A stretch of DNA of 64,000 nucleotides from Fretibacterium sp. OH1220_COT-178 (GTDB taxonomy: Bacteria > Synergistota > Synergistia > Synergistales > Aminobacteriaceae). Positions 56,990 through 64,000 of this stretch are shown one piece after another. The stretch covers positions 1-64,000 of the forward strand of contig NZ_RQYL01000003.1 in NCBI RefSeq assembly GCF_003860125.1, read 5' to 3'. The notes beneath the pieces were generated by a model. The model saw nothing but the letters and a program-made list of their open reading frames with translations, searched no databases and was not told the origin of the DNA. The translations under genes and the position numbers were made by a program. Position 1 is the stretch's first letter; each line of letters opens with the position of its first letter.

Positions 56990-58201
56990 TTGCGCTCCAG
57001 GTTTTGTCTGTTTTTGGGCCTTTTGCTTTCGGCGGGAACTCTCCTTTTTGCGCTCCCCGCCAGGGCTGCCGTGTCGGATATCGACGCCCGGATTGCCGAG
57101 GAGGAGCAAAGACGCAAGAGGCTGGAGGGGCGGATCAGCGATTACCGGACCCGTATTCGGGAGCTGACCACCAAGGTCGACACGCTTCTGGGACAGATCG
57201 ATCGGCTGCAGCAGAACGAGGCGGTTGCGGGGCAGGAACTCTCCCTGCTCGAACTCCAAAGGCGCAAGGTTCAGGAGGACATCGCCTTTTTGAACGCCGA
57301 GATGGCCCGCGAGCGGATAAAGCTGAACGAGCTCGTCGACCGGCTGCAGAACAGAGTCGTGGACATGTACAAGTATGGGGAGACGGAGGAGTTGAACCTG
57401 CTTTTCGGTTCCGCCAGCACCTTCGAGGCGCTCGAGTCCCTTCACCTTTTGAGAATGCTCTCCCGTCACGACGAGCTTCTCCTGATGCAGCTGCAGGATC
57501 GCATGAGGGAGATGGAGCTTTCCCGGAGGACGATGGATGATCATCGGGCGCGCCTTGTGAAGCAGGGCGAGGCCCTCAAGGCCCAACGGATACGTTACAG
57601 GGGCTCGATTCAGCAGACGAACAATTTTATCGGCAATATTCGCAAGCAGAAGGCCTTGGCCGAGAAGGCGGCTCGCGAGATGGAGGCGGCTCAGAAGGCT
57701 GTGGGGCACACCATCCTGACGCTGATGCGCCGTAAGAAGGAGCGGGAGGCTCAGGCGCCGCAGGTGAAGGGGCGGAGGGGCGGAGGCGACTACCTCGCCG
57801 GGCGGGGACGGGGCTCCATGTTCGACTGGCCCGTCAGAGGTCCGATCACCAGCGCCTTTGGCCGTCGCGTCCACCCGATTTTCAAGACGAAGTCCTTTCA
57901 CTCCGGAATCGACATCTCGGCTCCTCCGGGAACCGCCGTTGCGGCCGCAGCCTCGGGAGAGGTTCTGTTCGATGGATGGCTGCGGGGCTACGGCCAGGTT
58001 GTCATCCTGGATCATGGGCGGAATTACTCCACCGTCTATGCGCACCTCTCCTCGACGGCCGTGCGTGAGGGGCAGGTCGTTCAGGCGGGGAGGACGATCG
58101 GCAGGGTCGGAAAGACCGGGACGACGACGGGCTACCACCTGCATTTCGAGGTGCGTGTGGGCAGTGAGGTCAAGAATCCGCTGGACTACCTCAAGAGATA
58201 G
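56990..58201 (+). CDS. M23/LytM-domain peptidoglycan hydrolase with coiled coil
   Basis: A 403-aa EnvC/NlpD-like protein: signal peptide (FCLFLGLLLSAGTLLFALPA), a long coiled coil (about 28-250), and a C-terminal LytM domain. Zinc ligands H304 and D308 (FHSGIDIS) and H383/H385 (YHLHFEV) are present, so it should be an active endopeptidase, unlike E. coli EnvC. The start is TTG 56990. Placed right after ftsX, it is a likely FtsEX-controlled wall hydrolase in the periplasm. Confidence 0.88.
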   Translation: MRSRFCLFLGLLLSAGTLLFALPARAAVSDIDARIAEEEQRRKRLEGRISDYRTRIRELTTKVDTLLGQIDRLQQNEAVAGQELSLLELQRRKVQEDIAFLNAEMARERIKLNELVDRLQNRVVDMYKYGETEELNLLFGSASTFEALESLHLLRMLSRHDELLLMQLQDRMREMELSRRTMDDHRARLVKQGEALKAQRIRYRGSIQQTNNFIGNIRKQKALAEKAAREMEAAQKAVGHTILTLMRRKKEREAQAPQVKGRRGGGDYLAGRGRGSMFDWPVRGPITSAFGRRVHPIFKTKSFHSGIDISAPPGTAVAAAASGEVLFDGWLRGYGQVVILDHGRNYSTVYAHLSSTAVREGQVVQAGRTIGRVGKTGTTTGYHLHFEVRVGSEVKNPLDYLKR

Positions 58202-58285
58202 AGGCGGTTGTTTGCCTTGAGTGATGCCAAACTCCTCGTTTCAGTGAAGCACGGCCCCGAAAAAAGCGATGAAGAGGTCGATTCC

Positions 58286-59533
58286 TTGACGCGAATGATG
58301 ACGGTTTTGCGGATTTTTTTTGTGGCGGCGCTTCTTTTGTTCTTTCAGGGCGACACGTCTGCGGCGCCCCCGACCGAGGCGGAATTGTTCGAGATGAGAA
58401 ATCTGGACGCCCAGATCGCGATTCAGGAGCGGGCGAGAAAAACCCTGAGCCGTCAGATAGAGCAGTACAATGCAAGCGCCCGAAAGAAGGCGAAGGAAGC
58501 GCGCAGCCTCCTCGGAAAGCTGACCAAGCTGCGCCAGGAGGCACAGCTTGCGAGCACGAGAATCGAGCTCCTGGAACTTCAGTCCAAGCGCCTTCAGGGC
58601 TCGATGGCCGAGCTCAACCGGGACATCGCCAGGACGAGCGACTCGATGAAATCGCTGATCGAGGAACTTGATGACCGCATACTCGATATCTACAAATACG
58701 GGTCCCGTGAAGAATTGAATCTTCTGCTCTCGGCGGAGAACACGCATGAGGCCATCGCAATGGCCTACATGCTGGATCGGTTGTCCAAACAGGATCAGAT
58801 GATCGTCGAAGAACTTTCGGGAAAGATGAAGGATCTGGAGCGGGCAAAGGCCACCTTGGAGAAGAACAGGGTCCAGATGGCGCGTCAAACGGAGGAACTC
58901 ACAAAACAGCGCGATCACTATCACTCCACGATTGCCCGGACGAACGCCCTGCTGCGGGAGGCCCAGGGACAAAGACAAAAGGCCGAGGCGGCTGCGCGGG
59001 AGATGGAGGCCGTACAGCGGGAAATCGGGCAGAAGATCCTCTTCCTTCTGCAGAGCCGGGGGATAAAAAAGCGCCCCGATCCTTCCCCTGCCGAAGGGCA
59101 GAAAAAGCCGCCTCAGCAGGATTATTCTTATCTGGCTCAGGGGTCGCAGCTGGACTGGCCCCTTCGTGGCCCCGTGATCATGCCCTTCGGATCGAGAAAT
59201 CATCCTGTATTCAGGACGAAGGTCTTCAATTCCGGCATCGACATCCGGGCCGCCGCAGGGGCACCTGTGAAGGCGGCTGGACCGGGCGAGGTGTTGTTCT
59301 GTGGCTGGCTTCGGGGTCTGGGACGTATCGTGATCGTGAACCACGGCAGCAATCTCTCCACCGTCTACGCCCATCTGGGCACGACTGCGGTGAACGAGGG
59401 GGATGCGGTGCGTTCAGGAACCCTTCTGGGAACGGTGGGCAACACGGGGACTTCCAACGAATACAGTCTGCATTTCGAAGTGCGCTATGGAGGTTCGGCG
59501 AAGGATCCCCTGCGGTACTTGAGAAGGATTTAG
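58286..59533 (+). CDS. Degenerate LytM-domain protein (EnvC-like activator)
   Basis: A 415-aa paralogue of the upstream protein: signal peptide (TVLRIFFVAALLLFFQGDTS), coiled coil and LytM domain. Two zinc ligands are lost: the first histidine is N315 (FNSGIDIR) and the HxH motif is SLH (S394, H396). It is thus probably inactive, like E. coli EnvC, and may activate an amidase. TTG 58286 is favoured by AGAGG (58273-58277); ATG 58295 or 58298 are alternatives. Confidence 0.87.
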   Translation: MTRMMTVLRIFFVAALLLFFQGDTSAAPPTEAELFEMRNLDAQIAIQERARKTLSRQIEQYNASARKKAKEARSLLGKLTKLRQEAQLASTRIELLELQSKRLQGSMAELNRDIARTSDSMKSLIEELDDRILDIYKYGSREELNLLLSAENTHEAIAMAYMLDRLSKQDQMIVEELSGKMKDLERAKATLEKNRVQMARQTEELTKQRDHYHSTIARTNALLREAQGQRQKAEAAAREMEAVQREIGQKILFLLQSRGIKKRPDPSPAEGQKKPPQQDYSYLAQGSQLDWPLRGPVIMPFGSRNHPVFRTKVFNSGIDIRAAAGAPVKAAGPGEVLFCGWLRGLGRIVIVNHGSNLSTVYAHLGTTAVNEGDAVRSGTLLGTVGNTGTSNEYSLHFEVRYGGSAKDPLRYLRRI

Positions 59534-59586
59534 GAAACGACGGAGTCGTTCGGAAAAACGGCAGTCCGCACGCTGCATTTCTGAGG

Positions 59587-60837
59587 ATGGTGTTTGGCGC
59601 GATGGTAAGGAAGAGCAAAAAGGGATTGTGGTGCATTGCGTGGCTGTGCATCCTCTTGACGGCCGCGGGGATGGGGAATTTTTATATGGAGAGCGCGGGG
59701 GCTGCGGACCTGAACGAACTAGAGCGCCTGTCCCCTTTCAATGCCCGCTCGCTTTGGCTCCTGCGCCAGGCGAGGGCCATTATCGAGACCTATCAGGTGG
59801 ATGCCGCTTCGAAGCCCGTCCCCGAGGACGAGTTGCTGCACGGCGCGATGAAGGGCATGGTGGAAGCCTGGAAGGATCCCTACACCCGTTTCGTGGCTCC
59901 CGATCAGCTCAAGGACGAGGAGATCGAGATGGAGGGCCGCTACGGCGGTCTGGGCATGTACATCGGGGAACGGGACGGCAGAATTTTGGTCATCAGCCCG
60001 ATGGAGGACTCTCCCGCAGAGCGTGTGGGGCTCAAGCCCAAGGACCAGATCGTCAAGGTGGACGAGGAGGTCGTGCTGGGGTGGGACTCCCAGAGAGTGG
60101 TTCAGCGCCTGCGCGGCAAGCCGGACACGAAGGTGACCCTCTGGGTGCGCCGGGACGGTGAGGAGGAGCTTTTGAAATTCGAGCTGACCCGGGAGATCAT
60201 CAAGCTCAAATCGGTCCGGTACGAGATGCTTTCGGACGACATCGGCTACCTCCGTCTGACGCAGTTCAAGCAGAAGACGGACGAGGAGGCTCGTGACGCC
60301 CTGAAGGACTTGATGAAGAAGGGGGCCAGGGGTCTGGTCCTCGATCTGCGCAACAATGGCGGTGGCCTGCTGGACGTCTCCGTCCGGATCAGCGGGATGT
60401 TTCTCAAGGGCGGCCCCGTCGTCGAGACCCGAGGGCGGGCGGAGAAGGCCAACGAGAAGTATTCCGCAAACCCCGCGCTTTTTCTGACCGCCATGCCGAT
60501 GACGGTCCTGATCAATGGGGGCAGCGCCAGTGCCTCCGAAATCGTGGCCGGTGCGCTCCTGGACAGAGGGCGCGCGTCCCTGGTCGGTGAGAAAAGTTTT
60601 GGCAAGGGATCGGTGCAGACGCTCTTTCCCCTGACCGACGGTTCGGGCCTCTACGTCACCATCGCCAGGTACCATACGCCCTCGGGCCGGGTCATCGATC
60701 ACGTGGGGCTCTCGCCGACCATCGAGGTGAAGGGCGAGCCCGACAAGGACAAGAGCAAGGACGCTCAGCTTCAGAGGGCCGTAGCGGAGGTCAAGAAATT
60801 GCTGGCTAAGGACTCCGGAGGGGGCGCAAAAAAATGA
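59587..60837 (+). CDS. S41 C-terminal processing protease (CtpA)
   Basis: A 416-aa exported serine protease with an N-terminal signal or anchor (CIAWLCILLTAAGMGNF), a PDZ domain (about 110-200, GGLGMYIGERDG) and the S41 catalytic domain: serine in GGSASASEIVAG and lysine in GEKSFGKGSVQT. Family members trim periplasmic and wall-hydrolase-related proteins. It follows the two LytM genes, so it may control their level; inference. The start is uncertain: ATG 59587 lies directly on GAGG, ATG 59602 is the alternative. Confidence 0.92.
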   Translation: MVFGAMVRKSKKGLWCIAWLCILLTAAGMGNFYMESAGAADLNELERLSPFNARSLWLLRQARAIIETYQVDAASKPVPEDELLHGAMKGMVEAWKDPYTRFVAPDQLKDEEIEMEGRYGGLGMYIGERDGRILVISPMEDSPAERVGLKPKDQIVKVDEEVVLGWDSQRVVQRLRGKPDTKVTLWVRRDGEEELLKFELTREIIKLKSVRYEMLSDDIGYLRLTQFKQKTDEEARDALKDLMKKGARGLVLDLRNNGGGLLDVSVRISGMFLKGGPVVETRGRAEKANEKYSANPALFLTAMPMTVLINGGSASASEIVAGALLDRGRASLVGEKSFGKGSVQTLFPLTDGSGLYVTIARYHTPSGRVIDHVGLSPTIEVKGEPDKDKSKDAQLQRAVAEVKKLLAKDSGGGAKK

Positions 60838-60922
60838 ACCGGCCGGGTTCTGAATTCCGGCAAAGCCGTTTCGTGGCGACCGCATGGACGCGTTGCAGGG
60901 CGGTCGAGGGAGGCTCATCGCG

Positions 60923-62212
60923 GTGAAAAAAAGTAAGGTCGATTTGCTCATAGGCGCCCAATGGGGCGATGAGGGCAAGGGCAAGGTCGTCGACATGATG
61001 GGGGCGGACGTGGATGTCTTCGTCCGTTATCAGGGAGGAGCGAACGCGGGGCATACGGTGATCGTGAACGGCCAGAAGGTCGTTTTTCACCTCCTTCCCT
61101 CAGGGATGCTCTATCCTGGGAAACTCTGTATCATCGGGAACGGGCTGGTCCTAGACCCCGAACAGTTTTTGGCGGAGAACGCGGGGCTTCACGAGAGGGG
61201 GCAGGATCGGGCCCGCCTTGTCGTCAGTCCCCACGCCCACGTTGTGATGCCCTATCATAAGATCTTGGACAGGGCTCAGGAGGCGGCACGGGGCAAGGGG
61301 CGTCAAATCGGGACGACAGGGCGTGGAATCGGTCCCTGTTACGTCGATAAGTACGCGCGGAACGGACTGCGCGTCGAAGACCTGCTGGATCCGGATCTCC
61401 TGAGGGAAAAGCTGGTTCCGCTCATGGAGGAGAAGAATCAGCTTCTCACACGCCTCTATAACGAGAAGCCCATCCCGTTCGACGAGGTTTACGAGCCGGC
61501 CCGGGAGTGGGGAAAGGCCTTGGCTCCTTACGTCGACGATGTCGTTCGCCTCCTCAGGGCGGCCGTGGATGCAGGGCGGCATATCCTGCTCGAAGGGGCT
61601 CAGGCGGTTTTGCTGGATGTCGACCATGGGACTTACCCTTATGTGACGAGCTCCTCGACCATCGCTGCCGGAGCCTTTACCGGGACGGGGCTTGCCCCCT
61701 GCGACCTGACCCGCGTGATCGCCGTCGTCAAGGCATATACGACAAGGGTGGGGGAGGGGCCCATGCCCACCGAGGAACGCGGCGAGATCGGAGAGCTCCT
61801 TCGCCGGAGGGGGGGGGAGTTCGGGGCCACCACAGGCCGCTCCCGACGTTGCGGATGGTTGGATATGATGGGGCTCAAGTACTCCATGGAGCTGAACGGG
61901 GTGGACGTGCTCGCCCTGACGAAGCTGGACGTTCTCTCCGGGATGGATCGGATACGGATCTGCTCCGGGTACGAATACGATGGCAGGAGGCTCGACCGCT
62001 TTCCCACCTCCAGCCGGGTGTTGGAGGAGGTCGTCCCCGTGTACGAAACCCTTCCGGGATGGAAGGAGGATATCTCGGGCTGTACGTCGTTCGAATCCCT
62101 TCCCGACGCGGCACAGAACTTTGTGCGCTTTATCGAGGCCCAACTGGACGTCCCCGTGAAGCTCATCGGCGTTGGACCGGATCGCGCTCAGACCATCGAC
62201 AGGGGCCTTTGA
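60923..62212 (+). CDS. purA: Adenylosuccinate synthetase
   Basis: PurA, 429 aa, joins IMP and aspartate with GTP, the first step toward AMP. LIGAQWGDEGKGKVVD at the N-terminus, GGANAGHT, QIGTTGRGIGP and the C-terminal GVGPDR are diagnostic. GTG 60923 with GGGAGG nine bases upstream gives the normal length; an ATG at 60884 would add 13 unlike residues. Followed closely by the GNAT gene. Confidence 0.96.
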   Translation: MKKSKVDLLIGAQWGDEGKGKVVDMMGADVDVFVRYQGGANAGHTVIVNGQKVVFHLLPSGMLYPGKLCIIGNGLVLDPEQFLAENAGLHERGQDRARLVVSPHAHVVMPYHKILDRAQEAARGKGRQIGTTGRGIGPCYVDKYARNGLRVEDLLDPDLLREKLVPLMEEKNQLLTRLYNEKPIPFDEVYEPAREWGKALAPYVDDVVRLLRAAVDAGRHILLEGAQAVLLDVDHGTYPYVTSSSTIAAGAFTGTGLAPCDLTRVIAVVKAYTTRVGEGPMPTEERGEIGELLRRRGGEFGATTGRSRRCGWLDMMGLKYSMELNGVDVLALTKLDVLSGMDRIRICSGYEYDGRRLDRFPTSSRVLEEVVPVYETLPGWKEDISGCTSFESLPDAAQNFVRFIEAQLDVPVKLIGVGPDRAQTIDRGL

Positions 62213-62224
62213 GCCGCTCGAGCG

Positions 62225-62725
62225 ATGTTCCTGCCGCAGATTCGTTTCTGTGAGAGGAGGGATATCCCCGCGCTTCTCGACGTGAACGGATTGTCCCCCC
62301 ACCCCTGGCCGGAATCCGCCATTGTCGGGGATTTGGCGGATCCCTCCGTCCCGGGGACCGCTTCCGGCGGTCCCTCTTATCTGGGGGCCTTTGCCCTCTC
62401 CGCCGGCTCCCGGCTTTTGGGGTACGCGGCAATGGGGCATGAGGACCGTTTTGCGCTCCTTATGGGGCTCGTCGTGCGTCCGGAATACCGTCGACGGGGG
62501 ATAGGGACTCAATTGGTCCTGGCCGTCGCGGAGTGCGCCCGGTCCATCGGGCGGACGCGTCTGATCCTTCGGGTGCGGGAATCGAACTTTCCCGCACGGT
62601 CGTTGTACGAGAGGCTCTCCTTTCGAAGGGAGACGACGTGCGTTCGCTATTACTCGGATGGGGAAAACGCGGTGCGGATGGGTTTGCCCCTTGTCCCGGG
62701 ATTTCCTGGCCTATGGACAGGATGA
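62225..62725 (+). CDS. rimI: GNAT acetyltransferase, RimI-like
   Basis: A 166-aa acetyltransferase. The acetyl-CoA loop is VRPEYRRRGIGTQLVLAV, and RVRESNFPARSLYERLSF carries the RimI-type motif (N-x-A-x2-LY). RimI acetylates ribosomal protein S18 in E. coli; a different target is possible here. The stop overlaps the next ATG (ATGA). The ribosome site is weak. Confidence 0.8.
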   Translation: MFLPQIRFCERRDIPALLDVNGLSPHPWPESAIVGDLADPSVPGTASGGPSYLGAFALSAGSRLLGYAAMGHEDRFALLMGLVVRPEYRRRGIGTQLVLAVAECARSIGRTRLILRVRESNFPARSLYERLSFRRETTCVRYYSDGENAVRMGLPLVPGFPGLWTG

Positions 62726-63087
62726 GGGTCTATATTCCGTTTCCCGACGGGTCGGCAGTATCCTTCGACGGCGAAAGCTTCACGTTGCATCGCCGCCCCG
62801 TGGAGATCGACGTCGCTCCCGGCGCCTTTGCCGAGAGCGGCGCGTCGGAGGCGTGGGCAAGAAGGCGGGACGATCTGGTGCGGGCTCTGGAGTCCGCGTG
62901 GATTCGTCGCCGGGAACAGGCTCGGATGAATCGAATCAAGCGCGTCTATTCCCGGGAGCTTACGGACGGGGTCGGCTCTCGCAAGAGCCGACCCGGCTCG
63001 AGGGATGAGCGGTCGCATGTTGAGAGAGAAATCCTGTGCGTGCGATCCGGCCGCTCGTCCAGTGCTGGAGAACGAGAGAGGGAGTGA
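62722..63087 (+). CDS. Small unknown protein between rimI and aldolase
   Basis: A 121-aa frame starting MRVYIPFPDGSAVSFDGES, coupled to rimI by ATGA and touching the aldolase gene by TGATG. The first ~90 residues look like coding sequence (balanced codon use, regular hydrophobic pattern, helix RRDDLVRALESAWIRRRE). The last ~35 are Arg/Ser/Glu-rich and include an exact 9-bp hairpin at RNA level (62971-62992). It may be a genuine small protein or one whose real end is earlier, with the tail read through. No family recognised. Confidence 0.55.
   Translation: MRVYIPFPDGSAVSFDGESFTLHRRPVEIDVAPGAFAESGASEAWARRRDDLVRALESAWIRRREQARMNRIKRVYSRELTDGVGSRKSRPGSRDERSHVEREILCVRSGRSSSAGERERE
62971..62992 (+). 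promoter_or_regulatory. Perfect hairpin inside the small gene
   Basis: GTCGGCTCT (62971-62979), loop CGCA, AGAGCCGAC (62984-62992): a 9-bp stem with a tetraloop and no T-run. It may shape the mRNA ahead of the aldolase gene. Confidence 0.45.
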
Positions 63088-64000
63088 TGTGGGGGATGAA
63101 CGTCAACGGCGGTGCCTGGCAGGCGATGTTGGAACGCAGACCTCTGAACGTCGGAGCTCTGTGGGGGAACGAGGGCGCAGGGTTGGTGAGCGGGCGCGAT
63201 GTCTTTGCCGCCTGCCGGGAGATGGGGTGCGTCGCCCTGGCGGCGAACTGCCGGCATCCTCTGACCGCGAAAGGGGTACTGAGGGCGGCCAAGAAGCTGG
63301 GTGCCGCCGTGGTGCTGGAGCTTGCCAAATCGGAGAACTCCTATTGCTACGGGACCTTCGACAACCTGCCGCACTGCGCCGTCAAGTACTCCGGGGAGAT
63401 GGGGGACGGCGTCGTCTTCGCCATGCACGTGGATCACTATGGAATCAAAAACCGGGGCGATCTGGTCAAGGCGGTGGGACATATCCCCCATCTGGTGAGC
63501 AACGGATGGACCTCCTTTGCCGTTGACGCGTCGCACCTGGACGATTACGACAACCTCATGGCGACGCGCGACGTCGCAATGAGCATTCCCGCCTATCTCG
63601 GACTGGAGGTCGAGGTTGGAGAGATCAAGGGGCCGGGCGAACTGACGACCGTGGAGGAGGCCCTCTATTTTATCGGGGGACTCAATGCTTGGGGAATCTA
63701 CCCCGATTTGCTGGCCATCTCCAACGGCTCCCTTCATGGAACGTACGATGCCGGGAGCGGTCAGCACGAGGGCATCGACCTGAATCGCACGCGGGAGATC
63801 GCGGACGCGATCCGCCCTTATGGCGTTTCCATCGCCCAGCACGGCATCTCGGGAACGCCGCTGGACAAGGTGGGCGAATTCCACAAGTTCGGTATCCACA
63901 AGGGGAATGTCGCGACCCTCTTCCAGAACGTTCTTTTCGGTCTGAGGATGGACCCCGAGACGGGCAACGCCGACACCTCCACGGGGGCCTATGTGAAGGA
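63087..64000 (+). CDS. Class II fructose-bisphosphate aldolase-like protein (5' part)
   Basis: An open frame of at least 304 codons running off the right edge, starting ATG 63087 (or 63096). It resembles the class II aldolase/ketose-bisphosphate aldolase family: MHVDHYG holds the HxDH metal motif (about residue 114), ISNGSLHGTYD and QHGISGTP are the other active-site segments. It is zinc-dependent by family. The N-terminus NVNGGAWQAMLERRPLNVGAL fits. Stop codon not seen. The substrate (FBP, tagatose-BP or other) cannot be told. Confidence 0.8.
   Translation, partial: MWGMNVNGGAWQAMLERRPLNVGALWGNEGAGLVSGRDVFAACREMGCVALAANCRHPLTAKGVLRAAKKLGAAVVLELAKSENSYCYGTFDNLPHCAVKYSGEMGDGVVFAMHVDHYGIKNRGDLVKAVGHIPHLVSNGWTSFAVDASHLDDYDNLMATRDVAMSIPAYLGLEVEVGEIKGPGELTTVEEALYFIGGLNAWGIYPDLLAISNGSLHGTYDAGSGQHEGIDLNRTREIADAIRPYGVSIAQHGISGTPLDKVGEFHKFGIHKGNVATLFQNVLFGLRMDPETGNADTSTGAYVK

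Overview
The window is about 64 kb of gene-dense, GC-rich bacterial chromosome. The gene content points to a diderm, anaerobic, amino-acid-using bacterium, most likely of the phylum Synergistota. The clues are a selenium block (yedF, selA, selB), M20 peptidases, a sodium-dependent amino-acid-type symporter, an orphan sodium-translocating decarboxylase beta subunit, a rubrerythrin, exported TPR proteins and an FtsEX/LytM module. The phylum call rests on gene content and general resemblance and was not tested by a search. No insertion sequence, prophage, CRISPR array or tRNA gene was seen.

Layout. 1-95: 3' end of a 5S rRNA gene with its hairpin. 166-6653: nitroreductase, DEDDh exonuclease and M20 amidohydrolase (minus), then a MATE exporter, an iron-type alcohol dehydrogenase and a decarboxylase beta subunit. 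6764-8778: two-gene radical-SAM DNA-metabolism operon. 8843-11581: sodium symporter, small exported protein, AhpD-like protein. 11690-13803: CIRCE-controlled groESL. 13867-19884: yedF divergent from selA-selB-nudC, then an exported nucleoside hydrolase. 19912-30781: a long translation and RNA-modification cluster (rimP, nusA, ylxR/L7Ae fusion, infB, rbfA, DHH phosphoesterase, truB, ribF, tatD, tgt, sua5). 30940-32700: membrane zinc-ribbon/SH3 protein. 32746-40321 (minus): exported TPR protein, ParA ATPase, 140-aa partner, giant exported TPR protein. 40648-43494: RocB-like M20 protein and DHH phosphoesterase. 43573-47784 (minus): rubrerythrin and a pgl-like glycan cassette. 48007-53600: clpB, an unknown protein and a PPDK_N-like protein. 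53600-60837: two degenerate transketolase halves, ftsE, ftsX, an active and a degenerate LytM protein, and a CtpA protease. 60923-64000: purA, a GNAT acetyltransferase, a small protein and the start of a class II aldolase.

How they work together. The translation cluster is chained by ATGA or short overlaps and starts from one good promoter followed by two terminator-like hairpins, which suggests attenuation. The ftsEX-LytM-LytM*-CtpA block looks like a cell-wall-splitting module. It is preceded by transketolase halves that have lost their usual ThDP/Mg2+ residues and by an ATP-grasp protein without the phospho-histidine domain. Stress control appears split: CIRCE (HrcA) on groESL and a CtsR-like direct repeat on clpB.

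The best candidates for undescribed biology are the ParA/TPR envelope locus, the pseudo-transketolase/PPDK_N genes beside ftsEX, and the repeated use of terminator-like hairpins in 5' leaders. All functional statements come from reading the sequence and from family knowledge; no database search was run.
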